Below, in pieces: positions 1 through 5,959 of a DNA stretch of 6,407 nt. The DNA lies in contig JAJTHC010000243.1 of assembly GCA_021299615.1 (NCBI GenBank), forward strand, positions 1 to 6,407, written 5' to 3'. The DNA is from Vampirovibrionales bacterium (GTDB taxonomy: Bacteria; Cyanobacteriota; Vampirovibrionia; Vampirovibrionales; JAJTHC01). A program made the position numbers and the translations under genes. Within the stretch, counting starts at the first letter, position 1. Each line of letters begins with the position of its first letter. The notes below the pieces were generated by a model. The model did no database searches, was not told where the DNA came from, and saw only the letters and a list, made by a program, of their open reading frames with translations.

Positions 1-2
1 CT

Positions 3-716
3 CCTAAACCTTCTCCATCATCTAATGGTAATGGGGACTGGGGAGCAAAGCCTCCAACGACTTTTTCTAGTCGGCTTTTAAATGAGAAGCCCGAAATAAC
101 TTCTTTCCGGAAGCCTTCAAATGCGAAGGATTTGTTTAATGAATCTAGATTTGGCAAAACTGACAATACGCAATTTACAACACCGCCTCAAATTCCGAAC
201 TCATCCGACACGACACCTGCAAGTAGAACGGAAATTGAACTTGGAGTTGGCGGTACTTTGAATCTCCCTCCTGAAAGTCAAGTAACCGCTTTTACCGAAG
301 AGGGCAACAGGATCACGATCACATTTGCCGAAACAAAAGAGGGTAAATCTCACGAAACTACAGTTACCCTCCCTCAATCTGAATTAGAACGCGTTCTAGC
401 TAGCTTAAGTCCTGAACAACAACAAGCGATTAAGGATCTTCAGGATGGGAAGCAATCTACTGGTGATGAAACACCTAACGCCCCTAATACCCCTAATACC
501 CCTAATGAAACAGAAACTATATCACAGCTTAGGGAACGTGCATTTAAAGAGTACGAAGAAGATAAACAAGCTAATGGTGGAAAAGATCCAGAATGGCACC
601 CTGATGAGTTGGGGCGTGGTCCTAATGGAGAAGAACGAATTGTAACGAGGCCTTTAAAATTCAAAAAAATAGATGAGAATACATACCAAGCCCCTCCTGA
701 ACTTCGAAAGGCCTAA
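3..716 (+). CDS. Unrecognised low-complexity protein, 5' end outside the window
   Basis: The frame is open from the left edge of the window to a TAA at 714-716, giving 237 visible residues. A TTG at 132 could serve as a start, but the frame is uninterrupted before it, so I treat the gene as 5'-truncated. The visible protein is hydrophilic and rich in Pro, Thr, Ser, Asn and Glu. A middle part with alternating polar and hydrophobic residues (TEIELGVGGTLNL, RITITFAETKEG) may form beta strands. A short helix-like stretch follows (LERVLASLSPEQQQAIKDL), then a PNA-PNT-PNT-PNE linker, then a charged C-terminus. I see no membrane segment and no catalytic motif. It could be the C-terminal part of a larger surface or secreted protein, but nothing here proves that. 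No function is assigned. Being a real coding region is fairly likely, because the frame is long and the 9-bp repeats stay in phase. Confidence 0.6.
   Translation, partial: PKPSPSSNGNGDWGAKPPTTFSSRLLNEKPEITSFRKPSNAKDLFNESRFGKTDNTQFTTPPQIPNSSDTTPASRTEIELGVGGTLNLPPESQVTAFTEEGNRITITFAETKEGKSHETTVTLPQSELERVLASLSPEQQQAIKDLQDGKQSTGDETPNAPNTPNTPNETETISQLRERAFKEYEEDKQANGGKDPEWHPDELGRGPNGEERIVTRPLKFKKIDENTYQAPPELRKA
474..509 (+). repeat. Four 9-bp tandem units encoding PNx
   Basis: Four successive in-frame units (CCTAACGCC, CCTAATACC, CCTAATACC, CCTAATGAA) encode PNA, PNT, PNT and PNE. The two middle copies are identical, which suggests recent slippage expansion. The result is a flexible Pro/Asn/Thr linker in the left-edge protein. 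Because the unit is a multiple of three, changes in copy number would not shift the frame. Confidence 0.8.
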
Positions 717-790
717 GGCTACATAAGGTTTCTTTCTTATATAGCTAAAATCAAAAATACTTGTACATTTTTTTAAAGCTGGTTGTTCTT

Positions 791-818
791 GGGGTCTTTT
801 GCGTTGCCAAAAGACCCC
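791..818 (+). other. Perfect 11-bp stem-loop downstream of the left-edge gene
   Basis: GGGGTCTTTTG (791-801) pairs perfectly with CAAAAGACCCC (808-818) around a 6-nt loop. It starts 74 nt after the stop codon of the left-edge gene, so it could end that transcript. No T-tract follows it on either strand, so it is not a canonical intrinsic terminator. A second, weaker hairpin (about 824-844, around TTCGTGAA) follows at once. It could equally be part of an RNA gene or a decayed repeat. The rest of 717-949 shows nothing else I can identify. Confidence 0.4.
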
Positions 819-949
819 ATCCCTTACTCACTTCGTGAATAAGAAGGTTCTTGTCCCCACCTCGTCGCATCACTCCATTGCACGACGTCCGCTAGGAAGC
901 CTCGCATTTTTGCGTTGACGTCTGTTTTTAAAAGCGTCCGCATTATTGT

Positions 950-1098
950 TATAGCCATTTTAGAATTTTCTGTACAGTAGGCTATTCTAGGAGCCTAGAC
1001 TCGCAGATGTGTGAAGTTTACAAAGACGACCATAAGCACATCGAGAATCGTAGCGACAACGAAGAGACACTGTACAGAAAATTCTAAACTTCGCTATA
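950..1098 (+). repeat. MITE-like repeat R1 (type I arms, module A)
   Basis: A perfect 20-bp inverted repeat, TTTAGAATTTTCTGTACAGT at 959-978 and its reverse complement at 1069-1088, lies inside weaker outer ends TATAGC/GCTATA. Inside are a small hairpin (TAGGCT 978-983 with AGCCTA 992-997), module A (1026-1047, 22 bp identical to 3901-3922 in R3) and the family core (1047-1065). The arms and the left hairpin closely match R4, about 5.2 kb away, and the copies are of near-equal length (147 and 148 bp between the ATAGCC ends). Ends of the TA-GCC...GGC-TA type suggest a non-autonomous element inserting at TA, as in IS630/mariner-type MITEs; that is inference, since no transposase is present. It lies about 107 bp upstream of the acetyltransferase gene and may affect its transcription. 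Confidence 0.85.
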
Positions 1099-1161
1099 TG
1101 AAGCGTACAACTCTTTAACCCAATGTGCTTTTATCAGAAGCCACAGTTCTTGTTTTTGATT

Positions 1162-1178
1162 TATAATAGACGTCTATT
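1162..1178 (+). promoter_or_regulatory. Probable -10 box overlapping a 14-bp palindrome
   Basis: TATAAT at 1162-1167 is a consensus -10 hexamer, 37 bp before the acetyltransferase start. The perfect palindrome AATAGACGTCTATT (1165-1178) overlaps its end and would cover the transcription start, the position of a repressor operator. No good -35 hexamer lies at 16-18 bp, so the promoter may need an activator or the match may be chance. GACGTCT also occurs at 918-924 and 6130-6136, without the full palindrome. Confidence 0.4.
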
Positions 1179-1204
1179 CCTTCATAATCCTAGAGGAAAA
1201 TACA

Positions 1205-1705
1205 ATGTCTCTTCAAACATCTAAAACAGAACTCAAATCACTTAAAACATCACCAGAGCTACTGCCTGTCGTCGATACCTTATTTATCTCCTTCAAAGAT
1301 CATTTAGAAATGCAGTTTGGTCTTTCACCCAACTTTTACACAGGGTCTTTTGTTGAAGAAATCGACAAGTACGTCCAAAAGCCTCATGCCGATGTGCTGG
1401 TGCTTTTTGAAGACGAAACGCCTGTCGGATGCGTGGCGTATCACCCCTTTCAAGCAGGTAAGGCGGAAATTAAACGCTTGTATGTCTTGCCTTCAACGCA
1501 GGGTAAGGGTTACGGTCGGTATTTAATGGATACGGTGATTCAAGCCATTCGTTCAGAACAGATCTATGATGCCGTTTGGCTCGATACGGATGATCGTTTA
1601 GGTTTGAATAATTTCTACAGAAAATTAAAGTTTCAACCCATTTTGCCGTATCACCCAGATGCCAATGAAGGGAATGAAATGCTTTATTTTGAGCTAAAAT
1701 TGTAA
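1205..1705 (+). CDS. GNAT-family N-acetyltransferase
   Basis: The 166-residue protein has the size and layout of a single-domain GNAT enzyme, which transfers an acetyl group from acetyl-CoA to an amine. Strand beta4 (AEIKRLYVLP, residues 87-96) leads into the acetyl-CoA pyrophosphate loop Q99-G-K-G-Y-G104, which matches the family's Q/RxxGxG/A motif A. Motif B features follow: AVWLDT (123-128) and NNFYRKLKF (135-143), the usual helix after beta5. The N-terminal 60 residues are helical and would form the acceptor side. The substrate cannot be read from the sequence. The start is supported by GAGG at 1193-1196, 8 nt before ATG. The dehydratase-like gene begins 70 bp downstream on the same strand, so co-transcription is plausible. 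Family call secure, substrate unknown. Confidence 0.9.
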   Translation: MSLQTSKTELKSLKTSPELLPVVDTLFISFKDHLEMQFGLSPNFYTGSFVEEIDKYVQKPHADVLVLFEDETPVGCVAYHPFQAGKAEIKRLYVLPSTQGKGYGRYLMDTVIQAIRSEQIYDAVWLDTDDRLGLNNFYRKLKFQPILPYHPDANEGNEMLYFELKL

Positions 1706-1709
1706 CGCA

Positions 1710-1734
1710 CGCATTGTTTTTAATTCAAAATGCG
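1710..1734 (+). terminator. Weak stem-loop after the acetyltransferase gene
   Basis: CGCATT (1710-1715) can pair with AATGCG (1729-1734), starting 5 nt after the stop codon and followed by TTTAT. The 6-bp stem is too short for a strong intrinsic terminator. It could give partial termination between the acetyltransferase and dehydratase genes or protect the mRNA end. Confidence 0.25.
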
Positions 1735-1761
1735 TTTATGCTTATAAAGACAAATGCTTTT

Positions 1762-1767
1762 AAAGGA
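1762..1767 (+). promoter_or_regulatory. Shine-Dalgarno site favouring the GTG start at 1776
   Basis: AAAGGA lies 8 nt before an in-frame GTG at 1776. The ATG at 1767 overlaps this site and has no room for a ribosome-binding spacer, so the GTG is the better start although it shortens the protein by three residues. Confidence 0.6.
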
Positions 1768-1775
1768 TGAAACAC

Positions 1776-2978
1776 GTGCTTCCCACATCGCCTCAAAATG
1801 AAAAGACGCCTCCCCGCTACAGGGATGCCCTTGGGATGTCGCAACAACTTTTCCCGACGGAAGCCCTTAACGGCATGATGCCCCCGCAAGTCGCTCCGAA
1901 CGGGCGGATAATCCTACCCAGCGTGCCTGAAGGCCTGCCTGTGGAAACGTATATTCCCCTGCTTCACCTTTACACCAGCATTTTAGAAGCCGAACGGCTC
2001 ATGCATCCCTTCCGCAAAAGCTTGAGTCTGCGTCCAAAAGAAATCGGCACCGCTGTGCTGTCTAATGCCGTGACCGCCTTAGAAGCCAGCCCATTGATGC
2101 CGAATTTGTACTTTAAGCGTGAAGATCAAACCATCATCAAAGCCTACAAAATGCGTGGGGCGTTTTGTGGCATGCGACGTGCCATGCAATCTTATGGTGA
2201 AACGCAGTTTATTGCGGTTTCGACGGGCAATCACGCCATGGGGATTCTGAAGGCAGCGGAATTGTTGCGTCCCAAATCGGTGCAGATTGTGGTGCCGAAT
2301 AATACGTCTGAACTCAAGCTTAAGAATATCAATAGTAAGATTCTTGCCGTGCGTCACCGAGGCGTCGATGCCAGCGTGCTGTACATCGGCGACACTTTCG
2401 ACGAAGCCCGTGCGTGGGCAATTGAGCAGAGCTTGGGCGGTGAAGGCTATTATTTGGACCCGTATAGCAATCCGTGGGTGGTGGCGGGTCAAGGCACGAT
2501 TGGCTTGGAATTGTATCGTCAACTCACGCCGATTTTGGCGAAAAACCCTGCGATTAAAGAAGTCGTGCTGATTTCTCCCATTGGCGGAGGAGGCTTGCTC
2601 GCAGGCACGGCAACGGCACTCGCTATGGCGGCGGCGTGGGATGCTCGCTTTAAGTCGATCGACCTAAAGTTCGTGGGCTTGCGACTTCAAAATATGTCCA
2701 CCAAATACGGGGATGCCGTTCGGGTTAAAACGCCTGCGGAAGGCAATCTCGCCATTTTCAACGCCTTGAATGTCATTCCTGCGAAAATGAACGACGAGCA
2801 AATGGCGTGGGGCATGAAGGAGACCTTTCGTCACTTGGGCGATCGGGTGGAAGGGCCTTCGGGGGCACCGTTGTTTATGGCGATGCACATTGATGCGTGG
2901 AAGCCGACGCCTGAACGCCTTGTGATTTGCATGGTCAGTGGGGGCAATGTGAGCGTGTTTCCTCCTTATACCATTTAA
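1776..2978 (+). CDS. PLP-dependent threonine/serine dehydratase-like enzyme (fold type II)
   Basis: This is a 400-residue protein of the tryptophan synthase-beta/IlvA superfamily (residues numbered from GTG at 1776). The marks in order are: FKRED (114-118) and AYKMRGA with the Schiff-base lysine at 125 (cf. SFKxRGA in threonine dehydratases); STGNHAMG (149-156, cf. SAGNHAQG), the substrate loop; GQGTIGLEL (238-246); GGGGLLAG (270-277), the PLP phosphate loop; EGPSGAPL (359-366); and VSGGN (387-391), whose Ser normally contacts the pyridine nitrogen. Family members deaminate Thr or Ser to 2-oxoacids, or act as racemases. The catalytic Lys is usually near residue 60, so there is an N-terminal extension of roughly 60 residues, Pro-rich at its start. 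There is no C-terminal ACT domain, so isoleucine feedback of the biosynthetic IlvA type is not expected. The last codons (YTI, stop) lie inside repeat R2. Exact substrate uncertain. Confidence 0.85.
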   Translation: MLPTSPQNEKTPPRYRDALGMSQQLFPTEALNGMMPPQVAPNGRIILPSVPEGLPVETYIPLLHLYTSILEAERLMHPFRKSLSLRPKEIGTAVLSNAVTALEASPLMPNLYFKREDQTIIKAYKMRGAFCGMRRAMQSYGETQFIAVSTGNHAMGILKAAELLRPKSVQIVVPNNTSELKLKNINSKILAVRHRGVDASVLYIGDTFDEARAWAIEQSLGGEGYYLDPYSNPWVVAGQGTIGLELYRQLTPILAKNPAIKEVVLISPIGGGGLLAGTATALAMAAAWDARFKSIDLKFVGLRLQNMSTKYGDAVRVKTPAEGNLAIFNALNVIPAKMNDEQMAWGMKETFRHLGDRVEGPSGAPLFMAMHIDAWKPTPERLVICMVSGGNVSVFPPYTI

Positions 2979-3133
2979 ACGATTAAATAGCGTCTGGCGT
3001 CTTCGTTGTCGCTACGATTTTTTTGTTCGGTTATGTACGTCTATCTACACGCCCGCACAAAAAATATACCGCCAATCCGTCCTAGTTTTTATGTTAAAAT
3101 CGTTTTTAGTATTTGTAATCTTCGAATTGGTAT
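2968..3133 (-). repeat. MITE-like repeat R2 (type II arm, module B), inverted
   Basis: The left end, ATACCATTTAAACGATTAAA from 2968, continues to 3013 as a 46-bp stretch that matches the reverse complement of 3927-3972 in R3 at 44 positions. The family core is at 3000-3018 on the minus strand. Module B (3017-3067, minus strand) matches 6261-6310 in R4 at about 42 of 51 aligned positions. The right end, AATTGGTAT (3125-3133), is an imperfect inverted copy of the left terminus. The stretch 3068-3124 is not clearly shared with the other copies. R2 fills nearly all the space between the dehydratase and reductase genes and overlaps the dehydratase 3' end. Confidence 0.8.
3092..3100 (+). promoter_or_regulatory. 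Possible extended -10 promoter inside R2
   Basis: TGTTAAAAT at 3092-3100 fits an extended -10 (TGnTAAAAT), about 55 bp before the reductase start. I find no convincing -35. If used, the repeat would carry the promoter of the reductase gene. Confidence 0.3.
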
Positions 3134-3155
3134 CAAGACCTGAAAGTAGCCACCC

Positions 3156-3890
3156 ATGACAAGCACCCTTTTTCACCAATGCGTCGCCTGTTTTGCCAGT
3201 TCAGTGGACGGTAAAATCACCGCCCCAGTCTCCCCCGATGCCCCTGATGCTTGGGTGAAGCTCGGTACCCCTGCTGATCTTAACCGCCTCTTTCGCCTGC
3301 GAGATTCTGCAGATGTCCTATGTTTTGGAGCATCCACCTTTCGGGCATGGGCCAGTGTCCGCCGTGGATTGACGCATCAAGCAGATCCTTGCCTAGCCCC
3401 ACCTGTGCCAGTGATGTTTACACAGTCTTGGAGCTTGGATTGGCTTGCACCCTGCTTTGTAGAATGGCAGACGCATCAAGCGGATTGGTCACCGTTTTTT
3501 GTGGCATCGACGAATCCGCCCCCAGCGGATCTTCCTTGCGAAATTCTCGCCTTTTTGCATCCCATTCTATTGAATGCTTCCCATACCCCACGCCAGAAAT
3601 TGCAAGCGATTAAAGCCGTGGTAGATCCCTTTCTAAAAAATGCCCCCAACGCCGTATGGATGTTAGAAGGTGGGGGACAGCTCTTCGACTTTTTTTTGCA
3701 AGCTCAAGCGGTAGATGAATTACATTTAACCATGACGCCTCAACTGATTGGCGGTGTGACGACGCCCAGCCTGGTGGGGGGGGAAGGCTTTTCGCCATCG
3801 TTGTGGGCAAGCGTTGTATGGATGTCTGTGGAATATCATCCCCCCGAACTATTTTTGGTGGGCAACGTGGTTTATGCAAATGGAACCTAA
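3156..3890 (+). CDS. Stand-alone RibD C-terminal/dihydrofolate reductase-fold oxidoreductase
   Basis: The 244-residue protein matches the reductase half of RibD, an NADPH-dependent fold that reduces the ribosyl group of the aminouracil riboflavin precursor. The signature ASSVDGKIT is at residues 14-22 (cf. xSxDGxI). LNRLFRLRDSADVLCFGAST (42-61) matches the usual LRxxxDAxLxGxxT nucleotide-binding region. MLEGGGQLFDFFL (169-181) and VDELHLTMTPQLIGG (186-200) are the conserved C-terminal strand-helix blocks. There is no N-terminal deaminase domain (no HAE or PCxxC zinc motif), and no other rib gene is nearby, so a dedicated riboflavin role is unproven; many such proteins reduce other pterin- or flavin-like substrates. 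Residues 70-130 are Pro- and Trp-rich and diverge from the family. Only a weak GAAAG precedes the ATG. The gene is bracketed by R2 and R3. Confidence 0.75.
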   Translation: MTSTLFHQCVACFASSVDGKITAPVSPDAPDAWVKLGTPADLNRLFRLRDSADVLCFGASTFRAWASVRRGLTHQADPCLAPPVPVMFTQSWSLDWLAPCFVEWQTHQADWSPFFVASTNPPPADLPCEILAFLHPILLNASHTPRQKLQAIKAVVDPFLKNAPNAVWMLEGGGQLFDFFLQAQAVDELHLTMTPQLIGGVTTPSLVGGEGFSPSLWASVVWMSVEYHPPELFLVGNVVYANGT

Positions 3891-3974
3891 TACCATTTAA
3901 ACGACCATAAGCACATCGAGAACCCGAGCCACAACGAAGACGCCAGACGCTATTTAATCGTTTAATTGGTATTA
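3888..3974 (+). repeat. MITE-like repeat R3 (type II arms, module A), short copy
   Basis: TAATACCATTTAAACGA (3888-3904) and TCGTTTAATTGGTATTA (3958-3974) are inverted repeats with one mismatch. The interior holds module A (3901-3922, 22 bp identical to R1), a degenerate core (ACAACGAAGA at 3931-3940) and the CGCCAGACGC stretch shared with R2. At 87 bp it is shorter than the other copies and looks like an internal-deletion form whose left arm runs straight into module A. The first TAA is the stop codon of the reductase gene. R3 sits between convergent genes, and its long hairpin could end transcription from both sides. Confidence 0.85.
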
Positions 3975-4055
3975 ACAAAAACAAACATTTTAAACTATCT
4001 GAAAACAGCCCCTAAAGTTTTCTAAATTCGCTTGGAGCCAATTTTCTTACAACAC

Positions 4056-4092
4056 CAGAAAAAAGGGTTTTGGGATCAAAAACATAATCCCA
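4056..4092 (-). terminator. Possible intrinsic terminator of the minus-strand nuclease gene
   Basis: Read on the minus strand, TGGGAT (4092-4087) pairs with ATCCCA (4076-4071). AAAACCC and then six T residues follow (down to about 4059). It lies 18 bp past the stop codon of the nuclease-like gene. The stem is only 6 bp and the T-run starts several bases after it, so the signal is moderate. The stretch 3975-4055 shows nothing else. Confidence 0.35.
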
Positions 4093-4109
4093 TTATTTGA
4101 AGGGGGCTT

Positions 4110-4748
4110 CTATAAAGTGATCGACGATAGAGTCTTATTTGGGTGAAGGGGGTTATGCTTTTTGACTTTTGCTTCCAAGCAGGTAGCATAAAATTGCCAA
4201 ATAACTACTTTCCATTCGTCGAACTCGACGTCATGTTTGGCTTTGGAGGGTTCTTGGTGAGCATCCAATTTGTCTCGGCAAATTTCCAGTCGTTTTAGAG
4301 GAGCGTCAATTTTTGCGGAAGGAACAAATCCCCAAAGCTCCTTTTTTAACTCAAACAGTATCGGTTTCAAATCAAGTATTATCTTTTCAAGCTCAACGTT
4401 TAGAAAACTATTTAGTTGTTCTAAACGTTCTTCTTTAATAGGGGGGCAACTGTGTAAAATTCTGTAAGGTGACTTACCTTTATAATTAGGATTCTTCGCC
4501 TTAAAAGATTCACAAAGTATCGGTTCCTGACCTTGATGAAGGCAAGGAGAAAGAAGTGCAAAGTTTTTATCGCTTTTTCCCATATGATGTACTTGTAAAG
4601 GTCTTTCTATAGGAGCTTTACCTCGTTTCATTAGCTCTATATCTTCAGGTAAAAACCTTGTATCCGTAGGTACATATAAACGACGAATGTCACCATTTTT
4701 CTCAACAGGTATATATGTCCAGTATTTAAGATGAGATAAGAGATTCAT
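4110..4748 (-). CDS. Small protein with LHH-type HNH/endonuclease VII nuclease motif
   Basis: The start is ATG at 4748 (212 residues); a TTG at 4757 would add three. Neither has a clear Shine-Dalgarno site. Residues 34-57, from PEDIELMKRGKAPIERP into LQVHHMG, match the pattern DxxxMxxGxAPxxxxxxxxLHHxxQ that opens the LHH branch of HNH/endonuclease VII nucleases (V replaces L here). Downstream are His71 in LLSPCLHQG and His99 in YRILH, where the family has its further metal/active-site histidines. These nucleases are usually toxin tips at the C-terminus of long secreted polymorphic toxins. Here the motif is near the N-terminus, with no delivery domain or signal peptide. Residues 105-212 are a charged helical tail with no recognised match. 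It could be a detached toxin module, a host or phage nuclease, or inactive. It is convergent with the reductase gene and divergent from era; I see no immunity gene. The family match is from memory of the motif. Confidence 0.6.
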   Translation of the reverse strand: MNLLSHLKYWTYIPVEKNGDIRRLYVPTDTRFLPEDIELMKRGKAPIERPLQVHHMGKSDKNFALLSPCLHQGQEPILCESFKAKNPNYKGKSPYRILHSCPPIKEERLEQLNSFLNVELEKIILDLKPILFELKKELWGFVPSAKIDAPLKRLEICRDKLDAHQEPSKAKHDVEFDEWKVVIWQFYATCLEAKVKKHNPLHPNKTLSSITL

Positions 4749-4798
4749 TAAGCACAATTAGTTTCACAAAACGATGACTTCAAGAGTCTAACAGAAAC

Positions 4799-4868
4799 AG
4801 GGTGACTTTTGGGTGAAGTCCCTAAATCTTTCTAAAGCACTTGCATTCTATTCTTTTGCTAGTATCGT
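4799..4868 (+). promoter_or_regulatory. Probable era promoter region with upstream stem-loop
   Basis: TTGCAT (4841-4846) and TATCGT (4863-4868) form a -35/-10 pair with 16-bp spacing. TGCTAGTAT (4857-4865) is an alternative extended -10. Either would give a leader of about 55 nt before era. Just upstream, AGGGTGACTT (4799-4808) can pair with AAGTCCCT (4816-4823) with one bulge, an operator-like structure in the spacer shared with the divergent nuclease gene. The promoter call is tentative. Confidence 0.35.
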
Positions 4869-4878
4869 AATATAAAAG

Positions 4879-4913
4879 ACACACGATTTTTTTAGGTTCC
4901 GTGTGTAAACACA
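4879..4913 (+). promoter_or_regulatory. Two mutually exclusive hairpins in the era leader
   Basis: ACACACG (4879-4885) pairs perfectly with CGTGTGT (4900-4906) across a 14-nt T-rich loop. The same TGTGT (4902-4906) can instead pair with ACACA (4909-4913) over 2 nt, although so small a loop is strained. The structures end just before the AAGG (4915-4918) that precedes era, so they could modulate translation or transcription. No ligand or regulator is suggested. Confidence 0.3.
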
Positions 4914-4929
4914 TAAGGTATGCTAACGC

Positions 4930-5955
4930 ATGATGATCTCCCAAACGCTTGATGCCCCCGTGGTCTTTGATATTCCCGATTTTGACGAAGATGTCAGTGA
5001 TTATGAACTCTCCACGTCGCCTTCCCTACTCGAAACGCCTGACGGCTTTCGTTCAGGCTTTGTGGCTCTTTTAGGACGACCCAATGTGGGTAAATCCACC
5101 CTGCTCAACCAACTCATCGGCGAAAAACTCGCCATTTGCTCCCCCGTGATGCAAACGACTCGCCACCGTATTCGAGGGGTCGTCACTCGTGCGGATGCTC
5201 AGCTCGTGATTTTGGATACCCCCGGCTTTTCAAAACCCATTGATGAACTCGGCACGTTTTTAGTGAAAGAAGGCTATGCCGCCTTAAAAGAAGCCGATGT
5301 CTTGTTTTGTGTTATGGATATTACGTCTGCCCCCGGTAAAGGCGATGCGTGGATCGTCGAGCAAGCGGTTCGGAGCAAACGCCCTGTTTACTTGATTTTA
5401 AACAAGGTCGACCGACTTACAGGCAACCCTGCGTTGTATGACGAACGCACCAAAGCGTATCAACAACTCTTTTTGACGGCAAAAGGCATTTACAAGCGAT
5501 GCTTGCATACGTCGGCTAAAACAGGCAAGCAAAAAGCCGTTTTGGTGGAAGCGATGTTTGAATCCTTGCCTGAAGGCCCGAAGTATTATGAAGATGATAC
5601 CTTGACCGATCAACGGATGCGTGAAATGGTTGCGGAACTCGTGCGTGAGCAAGTCTTGCTCAATACGCAGGATGAAATCCCCCATTCGGTCGCGATTGGC
5701 GTGGACGTCTTCGATGAAACGCATGAGAAGATGCCTCACATTTATGTGACGCTTTACGTCAACCGTAAATCCCAACGAGGCATGCTCATTGGCAAAGAAG
5801 GCTCTATGATTCGCCTGATTGGTGAAAAGGCTCGCACGAAGGTGGAACGCCTTTTGGGGGAGCAAGTCTTTTTGAAGTTGGATGTCAAAGTGAAAGAAAA
5901 CTGGCGTAAAGACACCAAGTTTCTACAGAGCATTAACTTAGCCATGCCTAAGTAG
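4930..5955 (+). CDS. era: GTPase Era
   Basis: Era is an essential GTPase that binds the 3' end of 16S rRNA and helps 30S ribosome assembly, acting in the cytoplasm and at the membrane. The G domain is complete: G1 GRPNVGKST (49-57), G2 QTTRHR (75-80), G3 DTPG (96-99), G4 NKVD (158-161) and G5 SAK (195-197). The C-terminal KH RNA-binding domain has IGKEGSMIRLIG (287-298) and ends in VKVKENWRKD (319-328), typical of the family. At 341 residues it is about 40 longer than usual; the excess is an acidic N-terminal tail (residues 1-38) ahead of the G domain. The first of two adjacent ATG codons is used here, with AAGG 11 nt upstream, a slightly long spacing. The common neighbours (ybeY, rnc, recO) are absent from the window, so the gene looks monocistronic. 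Confidence 0.97.
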   Translation: MMISQTLDAPVVFDIPDFDEDVSDYELSTSPSLLETPDGFRSGFVALLGRPNVGKSTLLNQLIGEKLAICSPVMQTTRHRIRGVVTRADAQLVILDTPGFSKPIDELGTFLVKEGYAALKEADVLFCVMDITSAPGKGDAWIVEQAVRSKRPVYLILNKVDRLTGNPALYDERTKAYQQLFLTAKGIYKRCLHTSAKTGKQKAVLVEAMFESLPEGPKYYEDDTLTDQRMREMVAELVREQVLLNTQDEIPHSVAIGVDVFDETHEKMPHIYVTLYVNRKSQRGMLIGKEGSMIRLIGEKARTKVERLLGEQVFLKLDVKVKENWRKDTKFLQSINLAMPK

Positions 5956-5959
5956 TTAT

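Noticed and set aside
132..134. TTG start for the left-edge gene
   Set aside because: The same frame is open back to the window edge and no Shine-Dalgarno site precedes this TTG, so an upstream start outside the window is more likely.
474..509. Short regularly repeated units resembling a mini-array
   Set aside because: The units are contiguous 9-mers in frame with a protein and have no spacers, so this is a coding tandem repeat, not CRISPR.
2079..2522. Long open frame on the minus strand inside the dehydratase-like gene
   Set aside because: The opposite strand carries a complete set of PLP-enzyme motifs across this interval. The antisense frame has no recognisable domain or start signal.
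3690..3783. T8 (3690-3697) and G8 (3776-3783) tracts in the reductase gene as possible phase-variation switches
   Set aside because: Both lie within conserved coding sequence (FDFF and the GGE motif), and the frame is intact. Without read variation there is no support.
4138..4818. 11-bp direct repeat TTTGGGTGAAG at 4138-4148 and 4808-4818 around the nuclease gene, suggesting attachment sites
   Set aside because: A few 11-mer pairs are expected by chance in a 6.4-kb window. One copy lies inside the coding region and nothing integrase-like is present.
4920..4952. 10-codon leader peptide overlapping the era start
   Set aside because: Its ATG is only 1 nt from AAGG, too close for initiation, and it shows no regulatory codon run.
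5398..5865. Open frame of about 155 codons antisense to era
   Set aside because: It is fully covered by the conserved era coding sequence and shows no ribosome-binding site or family motif.
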